Origin: Actinomyces israelii DSM 43320
GTDB lineage: Bacteria > Actinomycetota > Actinomycetes > Actinomycetales > Actinomycetaceae
DNA length: 35,159 bases
Direction: 5' to 3'
Assembly (NCBI RefSeq): GCF_000711965.1
Contig: NZ_JONS01000035.1
Coordinates: forward strand, 1 to 35,159
Positions within the stretch are counted from its first letter, which is position 1. Each line of letters begins with the position of its first letter. Below, one piece after another: positions 1 to 6,864 of this stretch. Both the position numbers and the translations under genes were made by a program. The notes beneath the pieces are model-generated. The model made no database searches and had not been told where the DNA came from. It saw only the letters and a program-made list of their open reading frames with translations.

Positions 1-67
1 CCACCGTCACGTCCTCGGGGCGGTCCACGATCCCGCGCACCAGGTGCTCCAGCGCCTCGGCCAGCAC
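1..67 (-). CDS. khpA: KhpA-type KH-domain RNA-binding protein, 5' end only
   Basis: Only the first 22 codons are inside the window. The reading frame starts at a GTG (67-65) and encodes V-L-A-E-A-L-E-H-L-V-R-G-I-V-D followed by a P-E-D-V stretch. This is the characteristic N-terminus of the small KH-domain protein KhpA (YlqC family). A GAGGGGG Shine-Dalgarno lies in the last codons of rpsP, and only 3 nt separate the rpsP stop from this start, so the two genes are translationally coupled. In actinobacteria the rpsP-khpA-rimM-trmD order is common. KhpA binds RNA and affects small-RNA and cell-division functions in Gram-positives. The rest of the gene runs off the left edge. Confidence 0.8.
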   Translation of the reverse strand, partial: MLAEALEHLVRGIVDRPEDVTV

Positions 68-70
68 CTG

Positions 71-499
71 TCAGGCCCCCTCGGCGCCGTCGGCCCGCCC
101 CGCGCTCCCGGCCTGCTCGACCCGGGCGGCCGAGGCCGCCTTGAGCCTCTCGGCCTCATCGGCCGCCTCGCGCACCGCCGCGTCCCGCGCCGCCGCCACC
201 GCAGCCTCGTCCCTGACCCGCAGCCTGCCCTCGGGAACGGGCAGGCCCTTGAACGCCTGGTAGTCCCCGGTGATCCTCAGCAGGTTGTGCACCGTGTTCG
301 ACGGCTGGGCGCCCACACCCAGCCAGTAGCGCACCCGCTCCGAGCTGATGCGGATCAGCGAGGGCTCCTGCACCGGGTCGTACAGGCCGATCTCCTCGAT
401 CACCCGCCCGTCGCGCTTCTTGCGCGCATCGACCACCACCACCCGGTAGACGGGCGAGAACTTCTTGCCAATGCGCTTAAGACGAATCTTGACTGCCAC
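71..499 (-). CDS. rpsP: 30S ribosomal protein S16
   Basis: The protein has 142 residues. It opens with [11 protein letters not shown] and continues with the S16 signatures [11 protein letters not shown] and the I-G-x-Y-D-P-V motif. The S16 core occupies about residues 1-85 and is followed by an Ala/Glu/Arg-rich C-terminal tail, as in other actinobacterial S16 proteins. The GTG at 499 is chosen because AGGAG (514-510) lies 10 nt upstream and translation from it gives the canonical N-terminus; the longer in-frame extension to 583 has no S16 similarity. S16 is a primary binding protein of the 30S body needed for subunit assembly. It heads an operon with khpA. Confidence 0.95.
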   Translation of the reverse strand: MAVKIRLKRIGKKFSPVYRVVVVDARKKRDGRVIEEIGLYDPVQEPSLIRISSERVRYWLGVGAQPSNTVHNLLRITGDYQAFKGLPVPEGRLRVRDEAAVAAARDAAVREAADEAERLKAASAARVEQAGSAGRADGAEGA

Positions 500-875
500 T
501 TGAGTACAGCTCCTGACTTCCAGACACGGTTTCCGGACACGGTAGACGACAGCGCGCGCCGACCTACCGGTGGGGTCAAGCAACAGTCCCTCGACGCACG
601 CCTACCAGCACGACCACGCCCGGGAGAGGGACCGCACACGGCCGCACAACCACGCCATCATGCCAGACCAACAACCCTATCTGCCAGCGCGGTCGGCGCC
701 TTCCGCTCAATCGGCAGTGCGAGATCTCCCACGTGCGTGTCGGTGGGGCGGGTGCGGCGCCGTCGTCGGCGAGGAGTCGGAGGGGTCCGACCGGGCGCAC
801 CGCGCTTGCTGCGCTGTCGGTTATATGGTTTACTACTTGTGTAACTAACCAACCGACCTTTGGGGAGGTGCGCTC
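500..875. other. Intergenic region between rpsP and the GntR gene
   Basis: This divergent 376-bp gap contains no ORF with family signatures. It must carry the rpsP promoter (minus) and the GntR-operon promoter (plus). The right 60 bp are noticeably AT-richer and carry the inverted repeat listed separately. Around 724-737 there is TCTCCCACGTGCG, one mismatch from the CTCCCATGTGCG end sequence of the 102-bp elements near 29.8 kb. It may be a degenerate remnant, or coincidence. Confidence 0.4.
827..850 (+). promoter_or_regulatory. Candidate operator of the YtrA-type repressor
   Basis: Arms GGTTTACTAC (827-836) and GTAACTAACC (841-850) form an imperfect inverted repeat (7 of 10 positions paired) around TTGT. 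It lies 26 nt upstream of the GntR start, in a short AT-rich island of otherwise very GC-rich DNA. YtrA-subfamily repressors bind palindromes in their own promoter, so autoregulation here is a reasonable inference. A good Shine-Dalgarno, GGGGAGG, follows at 862-868. Confidence 0.4.
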
Positions 876-1262
876 ATGAGACGCTTCGACGGCGCGATCC
901 CCATCTACGTCCAGATCGCCGAGGAGATCCGCACCCAGATCCTCGGCGGCGAGCTGGCCGAGGGGGCGCGCCTGACCTCCACCACCGAGTACGCCGCCCG
1001 CTACCGCATCAACCCGGCCACCGCGAACAAGGCGGTCGCGCTCCTGGTCGATGAGGGCCTGGTGGTCAAGCGGCGCGGCATCGGCATGTTCGTCGCCGAC
1101 GGCGCCCTGGCCGCTCTGCGCCGCAGCCGCCGCGCCGCCTACGCCGACGGCGTCCTCCACCCCGCACTCGATACCGGCCTCGCGCTCGGCCTGAGCGATG
1201 CCGAGCTGCGCGACGCCGTCATCCAGTACCTCACGACCCGTGCCCGCAAGGAGTCCCGATGA
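876..1262 (+). CDS. GntR-family regulator, YtrA subfamily
   Basis: The protein has 128 residues. A winged-helix GntR domain fills about residues 5-73. It opens with I-P-I-Y-V-Q-I-A-E-E-I, the typical start of this family, and includes the recognition region Y-R-I-N-P-A-T-A-N-K-A and the wing K-R-R-G-I-G-M-F-V. Only a short helical tail follows rather than a ligand-binding FCD or UTRA domain, which defines the YtrA type. The gene overlaps the downstream ABC ATPase by four bases (ATGA), so it is the first gene of a three-gene operon and probably represses it. Such operons typically respond to cell-wall antibiotics; the inducer here is unknown. Confidence 0.85.
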   Translation: MRRFDGAIPIYVQIAEEIRTQILGGELAEGARLTSTTEYAARYRINPATANKAVALLVDEGLVVKRRGIGMFVADGALAALRRSRRAAYADGVLHPALDTGLALGLSDAELRDAVIQYLTTRARKESR

Positions 1263-2071
1263 CCGCACCTTCCGACACCCCCGATGCTCCCGACGTCGTC
1301 CCCGGCGGACCGGCCATCGAGCTGACCGACCTCGGCTACCGCTACGCGGGAGGAGGCGCGGCGGCCCTGAGCGAGCTCACGCTCACGCTGCGACCCGGCA
1401 CCCTCACCGGCCTGCTGGGCCGCAACGGCTCGGGCAAGACGACCCTGCTGTCGCTCGCTGCCGGTCTGCGCCGCCCCACCTCCGGGAGCCTCACGGTCGC
1501 GGGGCGCCCCGCCTTCGACGACGGCGTCACCATGACTGCCGCGGCCCTCCTGGGCGGGCCCCGCTCTCTTCTTGAGGACATCCCCATCCGCCGGTCCCTG
1601 GAGCTGTGGGCCGTGACCCGGCCCGGCTGGGACGGCCAGGAGGCCGCCCGTCTCATGGAGGTCTTCGAGGTCCCCCTGCGGACCCGGCCCTCGCGCCTGT
1701 CCCTGGGGCAGCGCAGTGCTCTGGACGCCGTCTTCGCCCTGTCGTGCCGCTGCCCCGTCCTGCTTCTGGACGAGATCCACCTGGGCATGGACGTCGTGAT
1801 GCGGCGCCGCTTCTGGGATGAGCTGCTGGCCCTGTACCTGCGCGAGCGGCCCACCGTCGTCGTCTCCTCCCACCAGGTTGACGAGATCGAGGACCTGCTG
1901 GAGGACGTCGTCGTCCTGCACCGGGGGCGCCTGGCCGCGGCGGGCGCCGCCGACGAGCTGCGCGCGGCCCACTCCCGTCCCGGCCAGGGGCTCGCCTCAC
2001 TGGCCGACGCTCTGATCGACCTCACCAGCGGCACCGCCCTCGCCGACAGCACCGAAGGAGAACTCTCATGA
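1259..2071 (+). CDS. ABC transporter ATPase of a GntR-controlled exporter
   Basis: The protein has 270 residues. Walker A is G-R-N-G-S-G-K-T (54-61), the signature is L-S-L-G-Q (147-151), Walker B is V-L-L-L-D-E (about 167-172), and the switch histidine is in S-S-H-Q (about 205). The glutamate after Walker B is present, so it should hydrolyse ATP. The start ATG overlaps the GntR stop, and its own stop overlaps the permease start. The architecture fits YtrB-type ATPases, which power small ABC-2-like permeases in envelope-stress operons. The transported substrate cannot be read from the sequence. Confidence 0.85.
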   Translation: MTAPSDTPDAPDVVPGGPAIELTDLGYRYAGGGAAALSELTLTLRPGTLTGLLGRNGSGKTTLLSLAAGLRRPTSGSLTVAGRPAFDDGVTMTAAALLGGPRSLLEDIPIRRSLELWAVTRPGWDGQEAARLMEVFEVPLRTRPSRLSLGQRSALDAVFALSCRCPVLLLDEIHLGMDVVMRRRFWDELLALYLRERPTVVVSSHQVDEIEDLLEDVVVLHRGRLAAAGAADELRAAHSRPGQGLASLADALIDLTSGTALADSTEGELS

Positions 2072-2832
2072 GCGCCGCCATCGTCGCCTCCCTGTCCGAG
2101 CGGCCCCACCCGCCGCGCCCCGGTCCCGGTGCGGACCGGGCCGCGGGCTCGCGCACCTGGGCGCTTACCCGTATGGCCTTCCGCGAGCTGGCGCCCGTCC
2201 AGGGGGCGATCCAGGCCCTGGGCGTTGTGGTAGTCACCAGCCTTCTCTCCGCGCAGGTCTCCGGTCTGATCGCCGGATCGCTGACCCTCGGTGAAGAACC
2301 TGTGGGTGTCTTCAAGCTTGGTGCCTACGGCCTGACCGCATTCGTCGTAGCGCTCTACGCGAGCCTCACCCACGGGATCGTCATGGCCGCGCGCACACCG
2401 ATGCTGCTGCGCGCCGGCCTGACGCGCGGGGCGGTCATGACGTGGCTGACCTGCACCGGGCTGCTCCTGGGCGCGGCGTCCACGGCCGTCTGCGCCCTGC
2501 TGACGATCCCCGACGTCGTGCTCGACGGCCGGATCGAGGGGGTCGACCTGGTCGTGGTCCCGCAGCTCGCCGCGCTGGTCGCGCCGGCGGTCGCGGTGTC
2601 CTACCTCGTGGGCGCCTGCATCGCCCTGCACTTCCTGCGCCGGCCCTGGTGGGCGGGTGTGATTGCGGTCCTGGTGGGCCTCAGCGCCGTGGCCGCCTGC
2701 GTGGAGCGCATCGTCGCCCAGTGGGGCACGCCCTGGGCGGTCCTGTGGATCGCCCTGGGTGCCGCCCTGGCGGCGGCTGCGGGCCCGGCCGGGGCATGGC
2801 TGCTGCTGCGCCGCTACGAGCCGCGGAAGTGA
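2068..2832 (+). CDS. ABC transporter permease (partner of the ATPase at 1259)
   Basis: The protein has 254 residues: a Pro/Arg-rich cytoplasmic N-terminus of about 35 residues followed by about six hydrophobic segments (near residues 48-68, 86-108, 125-150, 165-190, 197-213 and 223-245). No specific family motif is recognisable; the assignment rests on hydrophobicity and the ATGA overlap with the ATPase gene. It is the last gene of the GntR-ATPase-permease operon. It ends just before the 22-bp tandem repeat at 2886. Confidence 0.7.
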   Translation: MSAAIVASLSERPHPPRPGPGADRAAGSRTWALTRMAFRELAPVQGAIQALGVVVVTSLLSAQVSGLIAGSLTLGEEPVGVFKLGAYGLTAFVVALYASLTHGIVMAARTPMLLRAGLTRGAVMTWLTCTGLLLGAASTAVCALLTIPDVVLDGRIEGVDLVVVPQLAALVAPAVAVSYLVGACIALHFLRRPWWAGVIAVLVGLSAVAACVERIVAQWGTPWAVLWIALGAALAAAAGPAGAWLLLRRYEPRK

Positions 2833-2885
2833 GCCGGCGGCAGCCCGCGCCGCCTCCGAGTTTCGGGCGCCGGCGCCTCCTTCGT

Positions 2886-2951
2886 CGAGATCGGTTCGCT
2901 TCCGGCTCGAGATCGGTCCGGTTCCGCGTCGAGATCGGTTCGCCTCAGGGG
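2886..2951 (+). repeat. 22-bp tandem repeat array, locus A (3 units)
   Basis: The invariant 10-mer CGAGATCGGT begins at 2886, 2908 and 2930, exactly 22 bp apart. The 12-bp remainder varies, with a TTCC core kept in the first two units. The array sits between the 3' ends of two convergent genes (permease and tetR), and its third unit overlaps the tetR stop codon. The same unit recurs at 21739-21782, 25964-26029 and 29115-29180. Confidence 0.85.
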
Positions 2952-3631
2952 CGGCGCACGGAGGTCTCCAGGCCGTCCATGAGAAGCTCGATCACGGAGC
3001 GGTAGTACCGGTCTCGAGCAGGTGCGGAGGACTCGGGCGGTCCGAGGAACTGGGCCGCCATGTCGCTGGCGAGCAGTGACATCCCGGGGCTCTTGTCGGC
3101 AAGACTCTCGAATCCGCTCATGAGCTCTGCGTGATCGCGGAGGCCGGCGTCCTCGTGGCGGAGCTCGTCATCCGCCGCGGCAATCGTCATCATCGCCGTA
3201 TTGAACAGAACCGTGTATGCGTATGCGGTCGCGCTCCCGAACCCTCCCCGCTGCAAAGAGGCGATACCGGCGTCGACGACTGGGACCATGCTCGGGAATA
3301 TCGGCCCGTGCAGCAGGAGCCATCTCGCTGTCCCGGGGTAGGCCGCCAGGGCCGGCCGTGCCGGAAACAGCGCCGCGCGGAACCACTCTCGCCACGGCAT
3401 CGTCTCCGTGGGGAAGCCGACCGTCTCGAGCACCCGCTCGACCACGCGCTGGCGCAGGAGCTCTTGTCCGCCGACATGATGATAGATGGTCGGGGGCGTG
3501 ACATGGAGTCGCTTCGCGAGATCGCGAAGCGACCACGACTCGAGCCCCTCCCCTCGGGAGGCCTCGACGGCGGCGTCGATGATCGCCGCGGGTGTCAGCC
3601 CGTGGTGGTAGGCCGTGCCGGTCGTGCTCGT
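2945..3631 (-). CDS. TetR-family regulator with no canonical start codon
   Basis: The open frame encodes a complete TetR repressor. Its helix-turn-helix (about residues 31-51) reads W-S-L-R-D-L-A-K-R-L-H-V-T-P-P-T-I-Y-H-H-V, followed by a helical ligand domain ending with R-R-P at 2945. No ATG, GTG or TTG occurs in frame between the upstream stop (near 3701) and a GTG at 3445, which lies after the HTH. The best initiation site is ACG (3631-3629), nine nucleotides after a perfect AGGAGG (3646-3641), giving 228 residues beginning S-T-T-G-T-A-Y. ATG to ACG is one transition, so this is either a mutated start, a rare ACG start, or a sequencing error. The gene is divergent from the ECF operon and probably represses it. 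Confidence 0.75.
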   Translation of the reverse strand, partial: TSTTGTAYHHGLTPAAIIDAAVEASRGEGLESWSLRDLAKRLHVTPPTIYHHVGGQELLRQRVVERVLETVGFPTETMPWREWFRAALFPARPALAAYPGTARWLLLHGPIFPSMVPVVDAGIASLQRGGFGSATAYAYTVLFNTAMMTIAAADDELRHEDAGLRDHAELMSGFESLADKSPGMSLLASDMAAQFLGPPESSAPARDRYYRSVIELLMDGLETSVRRP

Positions 3632-3790
3632 GGCTGTTCGCCTCCTCGGCGGTCTGCTGGGGCGGCGCCTGTCGGTGAGGCTCCGGAAGCGTCGCTGCGC
3701 CCCTCAAGGGTACCAACGCGGATGACCTCGGCCTCACCTCGCCCGAGCGCCAGGTGATGGCGAATCTTGCTGACGCGCCTACCCGACATG

Positions 3791-3809
3791 ATCTTAACAG
3801 TGTTATAGT
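3791..3809 (+). promoter_or_regulatory. Divergent promoters with a TetR-type operator
   Basis: TAACAGTGTTA (3795-3805) is a perfect palindrome around G3800, the size typical of a TetR half-site core. On the plus strand TATAGT (3804-3809) is a good -10 box for the ECF operon. On the minus strand TAAGAT (3796-3791) is a possible -10 for tetR. Repressor bound to the palindrome would cover both. No convincing -35 element is visible. Confidence 0.5.
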
Positions 3810-3816
3810 GCCGGTC

Positions 3817-3873
3817 ATGGCTTCGCTCGCAACCGCCGTCGGCGGGATTCCGCGAATGTCCTCAACGTTGTGA
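3817..3873 (+). CDS. Possible leaderless upstream peptide (18 codons) of the ECF operon
   Basis: An ATG at 3817 lies seven nucleotides after the TATAGT box, where transcription would begin. It opens an 18-codon frame (M-A-S-L-A-T-A-V-G-G-I-P-R-M-S-S-T-L) that stops at TGA 3871-3873. It has no recognisable family. Position and start geometry suggest a leader peptide in the 5' region of the ECF operon; coding function is unproven. Confidence 0.3.
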   Translation: MASLATAVGGIPRMSSTL

Positions 3874-3880
3874 ATGATGT

Positions 3881-3900
3881 GCGCCCAAGACCCCGGGCGC
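3881..3900 (+). promoter_or_regulatory. Leader hairpin before the S-component gene
   Basis: GCGCCC (3881-3886) and GGGCGC (3895-3900) form a six-pair all-GC stem with an 8-nt loop. It lies 7 nt after the stop of the small upstream frame and 10 nt before the AAGGA Shine-Dalgarno (3911-3915). It could influence ribosome access to the S-component start. Confidence 0.35.
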
Positions 3901-3920
3901 CCTATTGTGAAAGGACTGAA

Positions 3921-4550
3921 ATGACGGAGGAAGACTCTGCCAAGGATTCCGGCGGATCTCGGTTCTCGCTCGCGATGAGCGGTCGAGACCTCATGACGAT
4001 CGGGATATTCCTCGCCATCTATATCGTACTCTACTTCGCTATCACCATGTTCGGGTTCCTCAACCCGGTCATGATGCTGGTGACGCTCGGCCTGAGCATT
4101 GTGGTCGGGGCGATCCCATTCATGCTGTTCCTCACGCGGGTGAAGCACGCCGGGATGGTGGCGCTGTTCGCTATTGTTCTTGGAGTCCTGCTCCTGGTCA
4201 TCGGATTCCCTCCGCTGTCGATCGGCATTCTGGTCTCCCTGGCGGTCGTCGTCGAGCTCGTTCTCGCGGTGACCGGCTACCGATCCCGCTGGGCCGGGGT
4301 CCTGTCCTACACGATATTCTCGGTGTGGAATACCGCCCCGCTCCTTCCGCTGTTCTACGACCGCCAGGGCTATTTCAGCTCTCCTTCCATGTCGCGAATG
4401 GGGCCGGAGTACACGGCGAGGCTGGACGCCTTCCTCTCGACCGGGGTCCTGATCGGCTTCGATATCGCCGCAGTGGTCCTCGGCCTCATTGGTGGGGTGA
4501 TCGCACTGAGGCTGCTGCGCAAGAGCTTCGCCCGTGCAGGACTGGCGTGA
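3921..4550 (+). CDS. ECF transporter S component, MptD/Trep_Strep family
   Basis: The protein has 209 residues. After a short charged N-terminus, membrane segments lie near residues 25-50, 55-75, 80-98, 103-121, 130-150 and 175-200. The sequence resembles the MptD (Trep_Strep, TIGR02185) family of substrate-binding subunits, including the early M-S-G-R-D-L-M-T-I-G-I-F and the R-S-R-W-A-G-V-L-S-Y-T-I-F-S-V-W-N loop. The start at 3921 is preferred over the in-frame ATG at 3870 because AAGGA precedes it by 5 nt. Its stop overlaps the EcfT start. The substrate of this family is not established; a vitamin-like or cofactor-like compound is the default guess. Confidence 0.8.
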   Translation: MTEEDSAKDSGGSRFSLAMSGRDLMTIGIFLAIYIVLYFAITMFGFLNPVMMLVTLGLSIVVGAIPFMLFLTRVKHAGMVALFAIVLGVLLLVIGFPPLSIGILVSLAVVVELVLAVTGYRSRWAGVLSYTIFSVWNTAPLLPLFYDRQGYFSSPSMSRMGPEYTARLDAFLSTGVLIGFDIAAVVLGLIGGVIALRLLRKSFARAGLA

Positions 4551-5317
4551 CCACTCTGCCGGGTCGGGTCCGGGCTGAGACCGCCGCGCCTCACGAGATA
4601 CCAGGACGGCGGCTCTCGCAGCCCTGGCGGGCCACCGATCCGCGAACAAGCGTTGTCCTCATTATCGCCACCAGTGTCACGGTGATGGCACCAGGAGGAG
4701 AGACCTTCGTCCCAGCGGGTCTGGGGCTGGGCCTCCTCCTGGCGATCGCCGACCGGGCATGGCGGCACCTCGGCGCGCTGGCTGCCGCGGCTGCGACACT
4801 TGAGCTGCTTGCGCGCGGCCTGCCGCTCCTGGCGCCCTCGACCTTCTCGGTGCTCGTCGGGGTTGTGTCCGCGTTCCTCCTGCGCTTCGTGGTCGTCTAC
4901 GGCGTGGTTCTGCACTTCTTCCGCACCGGAACGCCCGCTGCTGTCACCGCGGCGCTGCGGGCGGCCCGCATCCCGCGGGCACTGACCGTGCCGATCGCCG
5001 TCGTGCTGCGGTTCGCGCCCGTCGTCGCAGCCGAGGCCTCCGCCGTCGTCGACTCGATGCGCCTGCAGGGGCTCACCAGCCGGCGCTCTGTGCTGCGCCA
5101 CCCCGTGCTGAGCATTGAACGGTTCACGGTCCCGGTGATCGCCTCGACGCTGCGAGTGGGAGACGACCTGACCGCTGCGGCGCTGCTGCGAGGGCTCGGC
5201 TCGTATCAACGACCGACCAGCCGTGTGCCTCCGCGGCTGGGGTGGCCCGATCTGCTCTGGGTCGCAGTCACCGGCCTCCTAGCCGCGGCCTGCTGGATGG
5301 CGAAGGGCTGCATATGA
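4547..5317 (+). CDS. ecfT: ECF transporter transmembrane subunit (EcfT)
   Basis: The protein has 256 residues from a GTG that overlaps the upstream stop (GTGA). It is a CbiQ/EcfT-type scaffold. Hydrophobic segments near residues 35-50, 55-68, 73-95 and 98-125 are followed by the cytoplasmic coupling helices with the family's short motifs (M-R-L-Q-G-L near 180 and A-A-L-L-R-G-L-G near 218), which contact the ATPase grooves. A last membrane helix ends the protein. It couples ATP hydrolysis by the next gene product to substrate release by the S component. The gene overlaps the ATPase gene by four bases. Confidence 0.85.
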   Translation: MTTLPGRVRAETAAPHEIPGRRLSQPWRATDPRTSVVLIIATSVTVMAPGGETFVPAGLGLGLLLAIADRAWRHLGALAAAAATLELLARGLPLLAPSTFSVLVGVVSAFLLRFVVVYGVVLHFFRTGTPAAVTAALRAARIPRALTVPIAVVLRFAPVVAAEASAVVDSMRLQGLTSRRSVLRHPVLSIERFTVPVIASTLRVGDDLTAAALLRGLGSYQRPTSRVPPRLGWPDLLWVAVTGLLAAACWMAKGCI

Positions 5318-6864
5318 TCACGATCTCTCAGGCGGCCTGGCAGTACGCGACGGCGGAGAAGCCGACGATGGAGGGCGTCGATCTCGTGATCGAACCGGGT
5401 GAGACGGTCGTGCTGTGCGGGGCGAGCGGATCGGGGAAGTCCACTCTCCTGCGGATGATGAACGGGCTCATTCCGCATTTCCACGAGGGGACATTGTCCG
5501 GGCGAGTGACGGTGTCCGGCCTCGACGTCCGGAAGAGCGCCCTCGACGAGCTCGGGCGGCGGACCGGCACGGTGCTGCAGCACCCGCGGCGCCAGTTCTT
5601 CACCGCCACGGTTATTGACGAGCTGTCCTTCGCCCTGGAGAATTTCGGCGCCGAACCCGCAGACATTCGGGCGCGCGTCAATATGCTCATGCGCAGGCTC
5701 GCGCTGCAGGCGATTATGGAGCGACCGCTTCCGCAGCTGTCCGGAGGCCAGCAGCAACGCGTCGCCATCGCCGCGGGGCTCGGGCACGAGCCGAGAGCTC
5801 TTCTGCTCGACGAGCCCAGCTCGAATCTGTCCGCCGACGCCGTCTCGACTCTGGCGGGCACCCTTGCCGAGCTGCGCGAGCGCGGCATCACTATTGTGAT
5901 CAGCGAGCACAGGCTGCACTACCTCACCGGAATAGCGGACAGGTTCGTCCTTCTCGAACGCGGACGAATCGCCCACTCGTGGACCGCACAGCAGCTCGCC
6001 GCCCTGGAACCCTCCGTCGTCGAACAATATGGCCTGCGGAGCATTGAGCCGCCCCCGCTGCCCGAGCTCTCATCTGTCCCGGCGGCCGGGGCGAGCATTG
6101 CGCCGACGTCGGCCGGTGCGGCCGTCCGACCGCCCGCGGAGTCCGGGAGCGGCCGCGGCGGTCTCCAGCTTGAGGACGTGCGCTGCGTGCTTAAAGGACG
6201 CACGGTCCTCTCCATTGGCACGGCGTACTTTCCCGCTGGGGCTGTGACCGCGGTCTGTGGACCCAACGGTGCGGGCAAGACCACCCTCGCCCGTGTTGTT
6301 GCCGGACTGCAAACACATACCGGCACCATTCGCCTCAACGGGGAGCCCCTCTCGAAGCGGCAGCGGCTCCGCGTAAGCGGAATCGTCATGCAGGACGTGC
6401 AGCGCCAGCTCTTCGCCGATAGCGTCCGCGCCGAGATCGAGCTCGCCGCCACCCGTGCGGGGTCGTCGCGCACCGGCCCGACGGACGACGACGTCGACCG
6501 GCTGCTCGACGAGCTCGATCTTCTGCCGTTCGCCGATCAGCACCCGCTGGCGCTCTCGGGCGGGCAGCAGCAGCGGCTGGTCATCGCCGGTATCCGGCAG
6601 GCCGAGGCGCGGATCGTGATCTACGACGAGCCCAGCTCGGGTGTCGACCGGCGCCACCTCGACTCGATCGCACGCGCCATCAGGCGCAGCGCCCGTGCGG
6701 GCGCGGTGGTGCTGCTCATCACCCACGACGACGAGCTTCTGCAGCGCGCCGCCGATGTGCGACTCGACCTGCGGCCGCCGGCGTCGAAGGAGACTTTTGT
6801 GCGGGAGCATGAGACGTTGCTTCAAAGGATTACAGGGCGATTGGTTCTGCGTGACCAGCGGTGA
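5314..6864 (+). CDS. ECF transporter double-domain ATPase
   Basis: The protein has 516 residues with two fused ABC ATPase domains. Domain 1: Walker A G-A-S-G-S-G-K-S (36-43), L-S-G-G-Q (142-146), Walker B L-L-L-D-E-P (about 163-168). A Pro/Ala-rich linker spans about 245-285. Domain 2: Walker A G-P-N-G-A-G-K-T (316-323), L-S-G-G-Q (414-418), Walker B I-V-I-Y-D-E-P (434-440). Both have the ECF Q-loop region (Q-H-P-R-R-Q-F and Q-D-V-Q-R-Q-L-F), which in this family coordinates the coupling helix. All catalytic residues look intact. The start ATG overlaps the ecfT stop. Its last 35 bp overlap the 3' end of the convergent lanT gene. Confidence 0.9.
   Translation: MITISQAAWQYATAEKPTMEGVDLVIEPGETVVLCGASGSGKSTLLRMMNGLIPHFHEGTLSGRVTVSGLDVRKSALDELGRRTGTVLQHPRRQFFTATVIDELSFALENFGAEPADIRARVNMLMRRLALQAIMERPLPQLSGGQQQRVAIAAGLGHEPRALLLDEPSSNLSADAVSTLAGTLAELRERGITIVISEHRLHYLTGIADRFVLLERGRIAHSWTAQQLAALEPSVVEQYGLRSIEPPPLPELSSVPAAGASIAPTSAGAAVRPPAESGSGRGGLQLEDVRCVLKGRTVLSIGTAYFPAGAVTAVCGPNGAGKTTLARVVAGLQTHTGTIRLNGEPLSKRQRLRVSGIVMQDVQRQLFADSVRAEIELAATRAGSSRTGPTDDDVDRLLDELDLLPFADQHPLALSGGQQQRLVIAGIRQAEARIVIYDEPSSGVDRRHLDSIARAIRRSARAGAVVLLITHDDELLQRAADVRLDLRPPASKETFVREHETLLQRITGRLVLRDQR

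Noticed and set aside
2886..2951. The 22-bp period repeats as a CRISPR array
   Set aside because: Units are contiguous 22-mers with a 10-bp constant part; there are only 2-3 units per locus, no proper spacers and no cas genes in the window.
2945..3445. Starting the TetR protein at the GTG at 3445
   Set aside because: This would remove the whole DNA-binding HTH, which is intact in the upstream part of the same frame.
3595..3789. A 64-codon minus-strand frame ahead of tetR as a separate gene or the TetR N-terminus
   Set aside because: It is in a different frame from the TetR HTH, has no family features and ends by overlapping the TetR coding start; it may simply be transcribed leader.
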